Shown here one piece after another: positions 20,588-31,302 of a stretch of DNA of 64,000 nt. Made by a program: the position numbers and the translations under genes. The DNA comes from Lepidostoma basale (taxonomy: Eukaryota; Arthropoda; Insecta; Trichoptera; Lepidostomatidae), in NCBI GenBank assembly GCA_022606425.2, contig JAHDVF020000440.1, positions 1,116,001-1,180,000 on the forward strand, given 5' to 3'. Position 1 is the stretch's first letter; each line of letters opens with the position of its first letter. The notes under the pieces were generated by a model. The model was not told where the DNA came from and searched no databases. It saw only the letters and a list, made by a program, of their open reading frames with translations.

Positions 20588-20975
20588 TAGAATAAATGCA
20601 ACAGACATGAGGTCTCTTAGAAGAATGTGTGACATATATATTTATATGATAGAGTGTTAAATGCAAATATAAGAAGTGAATGCAGTGCGAATGAAAGTGT
20701 TAGTTAGTTTGGACACATGGCAATAATGATAAAGAAACAATATGTTAATGATATAAACGGAACAAGACGTAGAGGAAGATTGAGGAAAACGGGTCAGGAT
20801 CAAATCAATTAAATGTTAAATTTCGGCCACGTGAGGAGTCGGAGAAATCGACGTGCATAAATGATACGTGTGTAAAAATGTTAATGAAGCGAGAGAAGTA
20901 TATCAGGAAAGAACAGTGTGGTGGTCCGTTATTTTTGGCTTCTCCTTGGGAGAAACGGCGTGATGTTTTTTGAAC
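20588..20975 (+). mobile_element. RTE-like LINE, degraded
   Basis: Plus strand from RINATDMRSLRRMC through GHMAI and QYVNDINGTRRRGRLRKT to the 3' terminus (GGAGAAACGGCGTGATG). An internal deletion removes most of the NKIMKGSLRWF region. Faces the next copy tail to tail. Confidence 0.8.
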
Positions 20976-21057
20976 GTTTACCACTTAGAACCTCTGTAAT
21001 AAACAGCCTTCAGTTATACCGTACAGACTATAATACTTGTATAATGTATATGTATAA

Positions 21058-21580
21058 CTAACTAACCGTCACACCGACTCCCCGAAGGGGTAGGCAGAAA
21101 TAATAGACTGCCACACTTTTCTTTCCTGACATATTTCTCTCGGTTCCTCAACATTCATACAACGTGTCATGCACGCGCGTCGATTTCTCTGACTCCTCAC
21201 ATGGCCGACATTCAATATTTGATTTATTTGATCGTGCCACGTTTTCCTCGGTCTTCCTCTATTTCTGGTTCCATTTACATCATTAACATATATTTTTTTT
21301 ACCATTCTTTCTTCATTTATTATTTCCATATGTCCAAACCATCTTAATGATCCTTTCATTATTTTGTTCGTGACACCCTCATTCGCACCGCATTCACATC
21401 TTATATTTTCATTCGACACTCTATCATACACAGAGTATCTACACATTCGTCTAAGAGATCTCATTTCTACTGCATTTATTCTACTTTCATCCTTCTTTTG
21501 CCAGTTCCATGCTTCGATTCCATACATAAGGGTCGGTAGAAGAACCCCATTGTGCACTGCCATTACATGTATAATACATT
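21058..21580 (-). mobile_element. RTE-like LINE, longest uninterrupted C-terminal frame
   Basis: The minus strand has one open frame of 171 codons (21584-21069): MAVHNGVLLPTLMYGIEAWN, RINAVEMRSLRRMCRYS, IMKGSLRWFGHMEIINEE, GTRNRGRPRKTWHDQINQI and IISAYPFGESV, then the 3' end and TTAG tail. The absence of stops suggests a young copy. It still lacks the endonuclease and catalytic reverse-transcriptase core. Confidence 0.92.
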
Positions 21581-21584
21581 CCAT

Positions 21585-22080
21585 AAAGCGTATTTCTGCT
21601 AAAATTACAACATTTGTTTTTTGTTCTCTTTTGTTAGAAGTTCACTGCCTCGGTCTGTTTTTTATAAATAAAGTTATAATATTATTACGTTTTTATACGA
21701 ACTAGTTATACGGGTATTATCGAAACAATTGCAGGCAATTCACTCTATATTGCACAATAGAGTTACTAAATTGTTGAAGCAAAGGTCTTTTTGAATGTTA
21801 ACCATGTTTAAAGATAAAAATAGGACCATTAAGAAAGCTTGTATTATGTTATAAATATGCAGAGATTGTCAAACTCATTCAACAAACGGTCGAAAGGAAA
21901 TAAAACAGCTCTTGCATTTTCGCTATGTTTATCTAATACATTTAAAAAAAATTGTAAGGAATACCTTGAAGATAAATTTTGAAGAATACTTGACGGGAAT
22001 GCATTGGTAATTTTCACACGTCGAAAAAAAAATCTTTGTTTATTTATTAATGCTTGGATAATGATATAAAACTCCACATT
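21585..22080. other. Stretch without recognised feature
   Basis: AT-rich. A 77-codon minus-strand frame (22077-21844) resembles the RFFFRRVKITNAFPS..LQ kind of C-terminal LINE fragment only loosely; not claimed. Confidence 0.35.
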
Positions 22081-22083
22081 TAC

Positions 22084-22380
22084 GACGACCTTCGTGGCAG
22101 AGTGAGCTATGACTACGACCGCTACACCGTAGGTTCCTGTGGCTCGACCTTCGTGGCAGAGTGGTAAGAGCTCTGACTTCCATGCCGAAGGTCCTGGGTT
22201 CGATTTCCGGCGATGGCAATGTGATTGTCACACTTTCTTTGGTCTGGTGTAGAATGACAATAAAATGGCGATAGATTGGCTACCTATCACTTGTCACGTT
22301 AAATCAATATAATAGCAAGAAAATTAAAATTGTATACAGTAATTGTATCCAAACGACCTGTTGTGTACATAAAAAAAATA
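22084..22380 (+). mobile_element. SINE family A with a duplicated head
   Basis: Two heads occur in tandem: ACGACCTTCGTGGCAGAGTG at 22084 and CGACCTTCGTGGCAGAGTGG at 22144. Only the second continues with B box GGTTCGATTTCC, body and CCAAACGACCTGTTGTGTAC plus A run. The first head is a ~60-bp fragment with a scrambled B box. Confidence 0.88.
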
Positions 22381-22535
22381 GTCGGAAGAACCGACGTGCG
22401 TGTATGACTGTAATATTACAACATATGACTTGCTGTATGAATGTGGAGGAATCTAGAGACGTGTGTTAGGATCGAGTAATGTGGCGGTCCATTTTCTCTC
22501 TCGCGGTTTTCTGAAAAGCAATGTGATTGTTTGTT
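22381..22535 (+). mobile_element. RTE-like LINE 3' end, TTG-type tail
   Basis: Plus strand from GTCGGAAGAACCGACGTGCG to the 3' terminus with a GTTTGTTTTGTTTTGG tail. It belongs to the TTG/TTTG-tailed subfamily (VEESRDV.QDRVMWRSI pattern). Confidence 0.75.
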
Positions 22536-22539
22536 TTGT

Positions 22540-22895
22540 TTTGGTTTTTACAAATTAAATAATATTTAATTATTGAAAAAGACTCGAAAAAAATCGAAAG
22601 TTACACCGTTTACGTATGCAGTGCAGTGAAACTATTAATAGGTAGGCGTATTTGTATTCATAAAAAATATTCTAATTTGAATAAAGTGTTTTATTTGATT
22701 CTATGAATAGATATGCATTGCATGCTTACATAACGAGAGGTCTGTTATTTATAGGTTAAATGGTACTAGCTCCATCATGATGTTATACGTATGGTATCGA
22801 CAATAGCCCCAGGTTAAAATACTACATCCAACATCTTGAATGAAATTATTCTAGAATGAATTTAATTATTCTGATCCAATTGAAGCCCGCTTTTA
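22540..22895. other. Stretch without recognised feature
   Basis: AT-rich, nothing supported. Confidence 0.4.
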
Positions 22896-22904
22896 ACACG
22901 TGAA

Positions 22905-22945
22905 ATACGTTCATTTCGGGTAACATTGGACAAAGATGAGACATT
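22905..22945 (-). repeat. Inverted fragment of the ~195-bp satellite
   Basis: TTTCGGGTAACATTGGACAAA is the reverse complement of the most conserved part of the satellite monomer (TGTCCAATGTTACCCGAAA). It is the only satellite piece in this orientation. Confidence 0.55.
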
Positions 22946-23017
22946 TTTATAAATTGTTGGACTATCCCTTAGTATATTTATTGTTTCTTGAACAATGGTG
23001 TAAACCTCAATATTAAA

Positions 23018-23215
23018 TAATTAATACGAATGAAAACGTCAGTTTTCTAGAAGTTTTATTATATTTTATGGGATTGACATGTTTCGCCCCTCTAAGGCAT
23101 TATCAAATGTAACATTTATTAATTCCTTACAAGGGCAAAACATGTCATTCCCATAAAATATAATAAAACCTCTAGAAAACAGACGTTTCCATTCGTATTA
23201 ATTATCTCTTAACAT
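23018..23215. mobile_element. Complete foldback element, family 1
   Basis: Arms: AATACGAATGAAAACGTCAG..TAGAAGTTTTATTATA and the reverse at 23140-23210 (ATAATAAAACCTCTAGAAAACAG..CATTCGTATTAATTA). The left arm holds GACATGTTTCGCC (23076-23107), on minus a decayed hammerhead-like core TTGATAA - GCC..GGGC - GAAACATGTC. Partial copies of this family occur at 3.0, 28.5, 35.3, 58.1 and 62.0 kb. Confidence 0.75.
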
Positions 23216-23337
23216 GTTTGAGAAAAAACAATTATTGTACAGGAAAGAATACGCGAAGGAAGAATTAACGTTATACAAAAATATGACGTATAAAGTTTTT
23301 ATTATTATATATAACTCTGCGTTAAAATAATAGTTTT

Positions 23338-23520
23338 TGAATGGGCGGATAAATGTGTCCAATGTTACCCGAAATCACCATATCTATAAAAGTCCATTAT
23401 TATAATTATCGTTATTGTCAAAAATTTGTTGGAAACCGATTATTATTGATATTTGTTCCTACGTTATAATGCCAAGGTAAAACATTCGGCAGTTGAATTG
23501 ATAAAATATTTTGTTTCTCT
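23338..23520 (+). repeat. ~195-bp satellite, left block, first copy
   Basis: Starts AATGGGCGGATAAATGTGTC and runs through TGTTACCCGAAATCACCAT, TTGGAAACCGATTATTATTG and CATTCGGCAGTTGAATTGAT. Interrupted at about 23520 by a foldback element. Confidence 0.85.
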
Positions 23521-23524
23521 TTTT

Positions 23525-23740
23525 CTTTTTTATATACTTTGTATGTACAATACTAATATTAAAAAAAAAATTACATAGACATATTTCGGACAAACAGTCC
23601 TTCTTCAGTGGTACATACGAGTATTATAATATGTATCACTGTAGAAGGACTGTTAGTCCGAAACATGTCTATATAATTTTATTTTTTCAATATAAGTGTT
23701 GCATATACAAAGTATATAAATAATAAATATAGAAAGTAAC
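23525..23740. mobile_element. Foldback element family 2, two hammerhead-like cores
   Basis: Outer arms ATATACTTTGTATG (23532) and CATATACAAAGTATAT (23701) enclose inverted copies of a conserved core. On minus, 23608-23578: CTGAAGA, A, GGAC-loop-GTCC, GAAATATGTC. On plus, 23639-23669: CTGTAGA, A, GGAC-loop-GTCC, GAAACATGTC. The left arm carries an extra CGAGTA that the right arm lacks. It sits inside the satellite. One arm alone is found at 39595-39690. Confidence 0.8.
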
Positions 23741-23782
23741 AATCATAACAACACAAAGTATGGCGTATTTAGAAGAAAGATA

Positions 23783-23899
23783 GAATATTTGTTTCTAATA
23801 AATGTGTCCAATATTACCAGAATTCACCACAACTATAAATGTCCAATATAATCATTGTTCTTGTCAAAAATAGTTTAAACTCGTTGGAAACCGATTATT
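23783..23899 (+). repeat. ~195-bp satellite, left block, second copy (cut by LINE)
   Basis: TTGTTTCTAATAAATGTGTC through CCGATTATTAC, where the LINE begins. The right flank of the LINE resumes with TTACAGATTATTTG, the next part of the same monomer. Confidence 0.85.
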
Positions 23900-26800
23900 A
23901 CTTGTCTTAATTGTCTATATCGATTACCTACATTGGCGAGCTCCTTAATGTTTACTTACAGAACACAAGAGGTTTGCGCACTAAAACCGATGTATTTTAT
24001 TTCAATTCTGCAACCAGCGACCACTCAATATTGGCTCTCACTGAAACATGGCTGGGTCCTGACATTGCGTCTAGCGAACTGTTCGATGCTAGGTACGATG
24101 TTTGGCGATGTGATCGTGGCTCGCGTGGTGGAGGTGTGCTCCTGGCATGTTTGTCTCACCTTAATGCTCGAGCCCGACCAGAATGGACATGTGAGGCTGA
24201 ATCCATTTGGATATCATTGTCTCGCGGTACAAGTGGCCTTCCCGCAAATCTAAACATTACTTGCGTTTATATACCCAAAGGTTCAAATTATACAAAATAT
24301 GTTGAAAGTTTTCTAGCACTACTCTCCAAGCTTGTCACAGATCGACCTGATGAAGATTTTCTTATTTTGGGTGATTTCAATATGGCAGACATTCACTGGT
24401 CCCATAGCGCGAGCAACCAACCCCTTCTTCCCTCAAACTTCTCTTCCGCTTGTTCAGGTACCTTCGTCGATTACATATCCTTACTAGGTCTTCACCAGTT
24501 TAACTCAGTTAAAAACTCTCTTAATCGCACCCTTGATTTAATACTCAGTAACACATATCGTGTGTCTGGAATATCTCACTCAGCTTCTCCACTTGTACCC
24601 GAAGACTCTCATCATCCAGCCATTGATTTTATTCTATCGTCGGGATCTCTTCATTCGTTGCGCGAATCCCAACGCAGTGTTTACCTTTTCAAAAAGGGAA
24701 ACTACGAATTAATTAATAATTTCTTATCTGGCGTTGACTGGACCAACATTTTATCCACATCTCCTCTTAACACCGCTGTGGATGCTTTTTATGACGTGTT
24801 GCACAGCTCAATCGACCAATTCGTACCTCTTAAGCACTTCAAGAACAGTGCCAATTTTCCACTCTGGTATAATACTCCTCTAATTAAACTCACAAAAGAG
24901 AAGATCAAGTATCATAAACGATTCACAAGATACAAAAATCCTCTTGACTATTATACCTTCTCATTGCTGAGAACCCGCCAGAAACGCATGGCCAGGGAGT
25001 GCTTGTCTCAATACATTCATTCTACAGAGCTGAATATTGCGAATAATCCGAAATACTTTTGGAATTATGTTAAAAGTAAGCGTAAGAATAATAATTCTCT
25101 TCCTAAGACAATGTGTGTTGGTGGAAGTATTTCAATATGCGGTGGTAATAATATCTGCAATGCATTTTCAAATTACTTTCAATCCGTGTTTGTTGACGAA
25201 ACCACCCCTGTCACCCCCAATCCCTGCGAGTCCTCTATCATCAATACTATCGCTGGCTGCCCCACTGACAGACCTACACTCGCCAGATACTTATCAGCCG
25301 TTGATATCAACAAAGGTGCTGGAAGCGATGGAATACCACCAATATATCTGTCCAAATGTGCTAAATCGCTCTCTGAACCACTTTCCATTATATTCACTCG
25401 TTCTCTGTCTGAAGGCTGCTTTCCAGATAAATGGAAAGAAGCTTTAATAACTCCAGTTCACAAATCAGGATCCAAAAACGACATTGAAAACTATCGCCCT
25501 ATCTCCATTCTATCTACCATAAGTAAGATCTTCGAGCGTATTATATATGACAATCTATATCCTTCTCTTAAATGTATTTTGAGCGAACAACAACATGGTT
25601 TTCTCCGTAATAAATCTGTCCTATCAAATTTGATACCATTTACAGATTATGCTATATCGAACATGCACCGCGGACTCCAGACTGATGTCATATATACTGA
25701 CTATGCCAAAGCTTTCGATAGAGTAAACCACAATGTACTTTTGGCTAAATTGAGTGGACTAGGAATTCACGGTGATCTCCTTAGATGGATAAACTCCTAT
25801 ATAAAAAATCGTAGGCAAGCAGTGGTGACTGGTGGCTTTAAATCAAACTTCGTGGGAATACCTTCCGGGGTTCCCCAGGGCTCCCATCTGGGACCTCTTT
25901 TCTTCATCCTATATATACACGACATTGGCAACTGTTTTCTCCACTCCAAGCATCTCCTTTTTGCTGATGATATGAAGGTCTTTCTGAAGGTTTCAGACAC
26001 TTCTGACTGCCTTCGACTCCAGTCAGATCTTGACAGACTCTCTCATTACTGTATACTAAATAAATTATCCATAAATGCAAAAAAATGTCATAAGCTTTCA
26101 CTGACGCGTAAAATGAACCCTCACAAACATGTGTACTCCATCAATGGTTCCATAATATCCGATTTAGACCGCGTGAGAGATCTTGGAGTCACAATCGACC
26201 CTAAACTCACTTTCGTTAGTCATATTGATGACATGGTGGACAAATCTCTCAGAACGTTGGGATTTATACTACGCACATGCAAACCTTTCCAAAATATCAC
26301 TGCCCTTAAAGTATTATTTACAACCATGGTTCGCTCACGCCTTGAATATGTGTCTCCCGTTTGGTCTCCTTATTATGCGGCACATATCCAACGCATTGAA
26401 AGAGTACAAAAAATGTTTATTAAACATATTAATTTTAAAATGTAAAAGTCATTCTCTGATTACAAATCTGCCCTAATTTTTCACTCCTTGGACTCTCTTG
26501 AAAATAGACGTACTCTTCATGATATGATGTTACTTTATAAAATAATTCATTTTAAAATTGACAATTCTGAACTTCTCAGCAAATTGTCACTCAATACCCC
26601 CATGTCTCGCACGAGACACACCGCGAACCAAGTTTTCCACCTTCCTGTTTATCGCACAAATTACGCTCTGAGCGCGGCACTGTATCGAATCTGTGATATC
26701 TACAACAAACATTTTGGAGACATTGACGTCTTTCATTTGAGCGAGCGAAATTTTAAAAAAGTGATCGGAGCAACATTTCGGCGCGGATGTGACCACGATG

Positions 26801-27090
26801 TAACATGATATTATAATACTTGTATATTTTATTTTTTATTTTATTTTATCTTAATTTAATTTTTATTTCCAGTACTATAAGTATTTTAACTCTTAAATAT
26901 TATGTATACCTTATTTTGTCTTAGTTTAACTTCAATGTTTCTCACTATCATTTGTTGATTGTTAACTATTATTTTTAATCTGTGGTAGCATGTAATTGGC
27001 CTTATTTTAATTATTCTGAATGTTTCTTTTATATATATATGTTATTGATATCGCTGTATGTTACCCTAAATAAATAAATAAATAAATAAA
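23900..27090 (+). mobile_element. Nearly intact jockey-superfamily LINE
   Basis: About 3.2 kb inserted within satellite DNA. It carries one long protein frame (see next entry), a ~270-bp 3' untranslated region and a TAAA-repeat tail (27069-27090). Satellite sequence continues on both sides, and ATTAC before and after the element is a possible 5-bp target duplication. The 5' end starts just before the endonuclease domain, so any ORF1 and 5' untranslated region are missing: a 5'-truncated copy. The tail type and protein resemble CR1/Daphne-like clades; the exact clade is not settled here. Confidence 0.88.
23911..26808 (+). pseudogene. LINE endonuclease/reverse transcriptase, one internal stop
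   Basis: The frame has 965 codons with a single in-frame TAA at 26443; no other disruption is seen. An APE-type endonuclease lies at about residues 12-240, with LQNTRGLRTK near 15-25, ETWL near 45, GDFN near 153 and SHHP near 233 (usually SDHxP, so one residue is unusual). The reverse transcriptase lies at about 505-740, with ALITPVHKSG, NYRPIS near 527, GVPQGS near 652 and the catalytic FADD near 683-686. The C-terminal part after the stop continues with SLENRRTLHDMMLLYKI and ends NKHFGDIDVFHLSERNF. There is no in-frame ATG at the start, because the 5' end is truncated. All catalytic motifs except the noted one are intact, so the copy died recently. Confidence 0.9.
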
Positions 27091-27952
27091 TTACAGATTA
27101 TTTGTTCTTACGTAATGATGCTACGGTTAATCATTCGGGAGTTGAATTAATAATATATTGTGTTTCTAAATGATCCGATAAATGTGTCCAATGTTGCCCG
27201 AAATCACCATAACTATAAATGTCCATTAAAATCATCGTTCTTGTCAAACACAATTAAAAGTAATTACTCGTTGGAAACCGATTATTACAGATTATTTGTT
27301 CTTACGTAATGATGCTAAGGTAAATCATTCGGGAGATGAATTAATAAAAAGTTGTGAATGTTTCTGAATGGTCGGAGAAATGTGTCCAATGTTACCCGAA
27401 ATCACCATTAGTATAAATGTCCATTATAATCATCGTTCTTGTCAAAAATAGTCAAAAGTAATTACTCGTTGGGAACCGATTATTACAGATCATCTATTCT
27501 TACGAAATAATGCTAAGGTAAATCATTCGGGAGATGGATTAATAAAAAATTGTGATTGTTTCTGAATGGTCGGATAAATGTGTCCAATGTTACCCGAAAT
27601 AACCATAACTCTAAATATCCATCATAAAAATCGTTGTTGTCAAAAATAGTTTAAAGTAATTACTCGTTGGGAACCGAATACGAGTATTACAGATTATTTG
27701 TTCTTACGTAATGATGCTACGGCAAATCATTCGGGAGTTGAATAAATAAAATATTGTAATTAATTTTGAATGATCGGATAAATGTGTACAATGTTACCCT
27801 AAATCACCATAAATATAAATGTCCATTATAATCATCGTTCTTGTCAAAAACAGTTAAAAGTAATTACTCGTTAGAAACCGATTATTACAGATTATTTATT
27901 CTTACGTAATGATGCTAGGTAAATCAATCGGCAGTTGAATTGATAAGAGAGA
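27091..27952 (+). repeat. ~195-bp satellite, right block, about 4.4 copies
   Basis: The phrase ACAGATTATTTGTTCTTACG (with variants) starts at 27093, 27287, 27485, 27689 and 27887, giving periods of 194, 198, 204 and 198. Each unit includes TGTCCAATGTTACCCGAAAT and TACTCGTTGGAAACCGATTA. The 204-bp unit is longer because of an extra six bases forming TACGAGTA at 27679-27686. The last unit breaks off near 27950. Confidence 0.92.
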
Positions 27953-28288
27953 GCCGGAATCGATTTTTTCGTTTGATAGAGCACAGAGATTGCCTTCACA
28001 TCTTTGTTTATTTATTTGGCTAGTTCTTTATTTGAAATTTTCGAGTACCGATTCAAATTTAAACACCGTAACTTTTCCTTTTTAGATTTAAGTACATCAA
28101 AGGCAGTTCGTGATTTTTTCCAACAGAATTCTAAATTCAATTAAATCTGTTCTCACACAAAAATGATGTTTCATAAAACGTTAAATTAAACTATGCAAAA
28201 AATCGAGAAATATACTAAATAATTAAAAAATGAAATATAAAAAAGTAAAAAAAAACATTGTTTTATTTAATTATTATTTAATAATTAT
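27953..28288. other. Stretch without recognised feature
   Basis: AT-rich, starts with GAGAGAGCCGG directly after the satellite. No feature supported. Confidence 0.4.
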
Positions 28289-28289
28289 T

Positions 28290-28436
28290 CGGGTGGTGGT
28301 CTAGGGGATAGAACGCTTGGCTCCTGATCCAGGGGACATGGGTTCAAGCCTGGACACGACCAGATTCCTTCTTCATAATAATGAGCTATTTTCTGCTCAC
28401 ATTGAAGATTGTAAAATAAATTCTAATATCATTGAT
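28290..28436 (+). mobile_element. tRNA-derived SINE, family B
   Basis: Better preserved copy: CGGGTGGTGGTCTAGGGGAT (A box), GGGTTCAAGCC (B box), then CAGATTCCTTCTTCATAATAATG, TTTTCTGCTCACATTGAAGA and ATTCTAATATC. About 147 bp, followed by an A run at 28462. Confidence 0.75.
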
Positions 28437-28479
28437 GTAAATCTTTGATATTAGTCTTATTTTAAAAAAAAAAAAAAAA

Positions 28480-28565
28480 ATCATTGAAAACTTATGTTTT
28501 CCAGAGGTTAAAAAATAATCCTTATGCTTCTAAGAAATCGACTTTTCCATTCATATTAATTATTC
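28480..28565. mobile_element. Foldback family 1 remnant
   Basis: CATTGAAAACTTATGTTTTCCAG and TCGACTTTTCCATTCATATTAATTAT match arms of the family complete at 23018-23215; the centre is lost. Confidence 0.45.
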
Positions 28566-28689
28566 AATATGGATATTACGATCATTTTTCGATAAATAAA
28601 TAAACGTCAAATATGCATTCATTTATTTTCTTCTTGACTTTTTGTAGAAATTAAAATTTTAAAAAGTACGTAAAGAGTATAAAGTTTTT

Positions 28690-29340
28690 TTCATTTTATT
28701 TTATTTTCATTTCATTTTCATTTTCATTTATTTATTTTAAACATATCTAAGGCATTACAGAATTTTTTTTCTAATACACTAAAGATACAAGTTAGAGATA
28801 CCCAATAATAAGTAATACATAATAGATTAATAAAAAGAGCGAGAAACATAAGATGCATGACAAATTAATAAAATAAATATACCATACAATTATAATAAAG
28901 ATAGTACTTCCCTCAGATGAGCCAAACTATCACAAAATATGTCAAACTCCGAGGTGATACGATTAAGCAAAGATAATGCTCTACCTACCGGCATAACCAT
29001 TGGCAGGTTGGTTCTGCATCGTGGGAGATAAAACAATCTATGGCCCCTTTGTCGAAGATAATTATCAGGGACGAACAGACCTACATCGCTCAGGATTTCT
29101 GAGTTGTGCATACAACCGCCTATCAGTCGAAAGAAATGGACACCCAAGTAAATGACTCGTCTCCTCTCGAGTGACTGGTAGCCTAGCATCCCTTGCAAAA
29201 AATCAGTTGGAAAGAGCCACGGGTAATATCCATACTCCCTAAGATAGAGGTGTCGCAGAATTTTTTTCTGCACCCTCTCCACCATCAGGGAATATCGAAT
29301 TAACAATGACATTCTGCCTAGTTCAATCAACAACATTAAT
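28690..29340 (-). mobile_element. CR1/Kiri-like LINE, C-terminal end with tail
   Basis: Minus-strand frame of 148 codons (29336-28890): ERVQKKILRHLYLREYGYYP, WLFPTDFLQGMLGYQSLERR, GVHFFRLIGGCMHNSEILSD, GLFVPDNYLRQRGHRLFYLP and CRTNLPMVMPVGRALSLLN. It is followed on minus by a 3' untranslated part and an ATGAAA-type tail (28690-28735 on plus). 5'-truncated; the frame itself is open. Confidence 0.88.
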
Positions 29341-29449
29341 ATTTAAAGAAAAAGTGAGCCTCAATTACCAAAAACGTTATTTTATATGCATAATATCTAC
29401 CCAAATCATGTTTGAGTTCGTGTCTCGCTGTTAACGTAGGTATATATTT

Positions 29450-29683
29450 TTTTTGTATACAACGGGTCATTTGAATACAATTACTGATTACATTCGTTTT
29501 ATGCTATTATATAGATTCTCATGACATGTGATAGGTAGCTTATCTATCTCTATTCTTTATAATCACGTGAATTCTAGAGCAGATCAATGACAGTGTGACA
29601 ATCACACTGCCCTCGCCGGGAATCAAACCCGGAACCTTCGGGGTGGCAGTCAATGCACTTACCAATGGACCACGAAGGTCGTC
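29450..29683 (-). mobile_element. tRNA-derived SINE, family A
   Basis: Reverse-strand copy. Head GACGACCTTCGTGGTCCATT (A box region damaged), B box GGGTTTGATTCCCGG, body with TGTCACACTG and tail beginning AATGACCCGTTGTATAC. Confidence 0.88.
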
Positions 29684-29699
29684 ATGGTATCATGATTTC

Positions 29700-29790
29700 A
29701 ATTTTATTTTTATTTTTTGCGACAGATTTTCGTCAACCTATGTTGACATCATCAGGTTAAACCCAATACAAAACAAATCACAGGTATTTC
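29700..29790 (-). mobile_element. Half foldback with exact CTGATGA hammerhead-like core
   Basis: On minus, 29755-29721 reads CTGATGA, T, GTCAAC-ATAG-GTTGAC, GAAAATCTGTC. The CTGATGA box and a perfect six-pair hairpin II are intact; the base after GAAA is A where other copies have C. Only one arm is present. Related to the family at 33540-33710. Confidence 0.6.
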
Positions 29791-29809
29791 CTGGATATCT
29801 CATGTTCCT

Positions 29810-30566
29810 TTAACCGTCGCGTTGCCATGTGGTCAATTGAGTTTTCACTGCCAATTTAAAGTTGATTTTCTTAAAACCTATGAACCCTAATATTATAAAA
29901 AAAATTGTAATCCTCCATTGAAGCAAAAAAGCAAAAAATTACTTCCTTCATCCCAAAAAAAAAATTTTTTTAAGACTGCCCTCACTCGTGTTAAGGTAGA
30001 ATTTGTTTTGCTAATATTTACAACTTTATCAAAAGTGACAAATACTTACTCGCTGTTTCGAACGTATTATAAATTATATTTTTGGCCTTTTCTAATAGGT
30101 ACGTAATAATACCGACTGTGGACGGAAACGCAGCACGCAACATAATAATATCAGAACTGTGAAAATATTAACACTTTACCAAAAGGGACAAATATTAATA
30201 CGTACTCGTTGTCTTGAACGTACTATACATTTTGCCTAGGTGCCTTTATCATACGTAAAATTATAGCGGCGCGGCGCGGCGGAGCGAGACAAGTTCATAC
30301 TTGGTGTCAGTCGCTCGTATGCTGTGACGCATTCCATATCAGAAATCGCATGGTTTCAGAAAAAAATTAATAATGATATGTTTTTCAAATAGTCCATGTA
30401 TGTTATAGATATCGATCTATTCCTAATGAAATTCCCTACAAGATGACATAAATTAAATTTTGATTCATCGAGTCATATGCTTGATATTTAGATAAAGTTA
30501 GCGGTAAACTGAATTGACCACATGGGAGCGAGCGTTTTATTTTGAACACGGTACGTTAAGGGTTAA
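29810..30566 (+). mobile_element. piggyBac-like MITE, copy 1
   Basis: TTAA at both ends (29810-29813, 30563-30566). Left end CCGTCGCGTTGCCATGTGG, right end (reversed) CCCTTAACGTACCGTG, with a shared subterminal motif CCATGTGGTCAATTSAGTTT. No coding capacity. The internal part has a GC-rich pocket (30265-30300) that differs between copies. It forms an inverted pair with copy 2. Confidence 0.82.
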
Positions 30567-30930
30567 ATGGATATTGACACTTTTTGCAGTATTTATTTTT
30601 TATTTTTTCTTATTCGAAAAAAAAAATGGTTATTTTATATGAATAAACAATAGGATATTGTTTGTAGAAAAACATAAAATATTTATTTCGAACCATTGTG
30701 AACGCATACAATAAATTTAAAAACAGAACAATTTCCAGACGTGTAAAAATTCTCAAGATGCTCAGTATGTAGAGTACCTTAAACAGGAATGTAACGCGTG
30801 ATATGAAGTACTGGATGTTTCAGAAATGGCTCACCGGTTTATATCACATTTTTACATCATTTACGTTTTTTTAAACTATCTATGAACGCATGTGGTAGCA
30901 TCAAGACTTAATTACTTAGATTCACGACTC
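30567..30930. other. Stretch without recognised feature
   Basis: AT-rich; no supported feature. Confidence 0.4.
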
Positions 30931-30934
30931 GGTA

Positions 30935-31022
30935 GATTATTATTATTATTATTTTGTTGAATCGCTCCTTCATGACAGCATGAGCCAAATCGATGTAAAG
31001 GGTATCATAGTAATTCTATAAG
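30935..31022 (-). mobile_element. SINE 3' segment with ATT tail
   Basis: TTATTATTATTATTTTG then TGAATCGCTCCTTCATGACA and GAGCCAAATCGATGTAAAGG: the reverse of the AAT-tailed SINE 3' segment. Confidence 0.65.
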
Positions 31023-31292
31023 GAAGAAGGTATTATGAACAAAATTATGAAGGAGGTTAAGAAGGTAAACGTTAATGATGTAAATGGGGTACGGAGTCGA
31101 GGCAGATTGAAGAAAACATGGCATGACCAAATTAATCAAATTTTAAAGGTTGGTCATGTTAGAAGTCGAAAGAATCAACGTGCTTGTATCACTCGCTGTA
31201 TGATTGTGGAGAAAGCTAGAGAGGTGTGTCAGGATAGAGTAGTGTGGAGGTCCATTCTCTCTGCCTACCCTTACTGAGAGGCGTGATGGTTT
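31023..31292 (+). mobile_element. RTE-like LINE, TTG-type tail
   Basis: Plus-strand frame of 80 codons: MNKIMKEVKKVNVNDVNGVR, GRLKKTWHDQINQILKVGHV and VVWRSILSAYPY, then the 3' terminus and GTTTGTTGTTGTTG tail. The segment for GSLRWFGHMERM is deleted. Confidence 0.88.
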
Positions 31293-31302
31293 GTTGTTGT
31301 TG

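Noticed and set aside
27091..27952. Regularly spaced repeats that might be taken for a CRISPR array
   Set aside because: The whole 195-bp unit is repeated, with no unique spacers, in a eukaryotic setting; it is a satellite.
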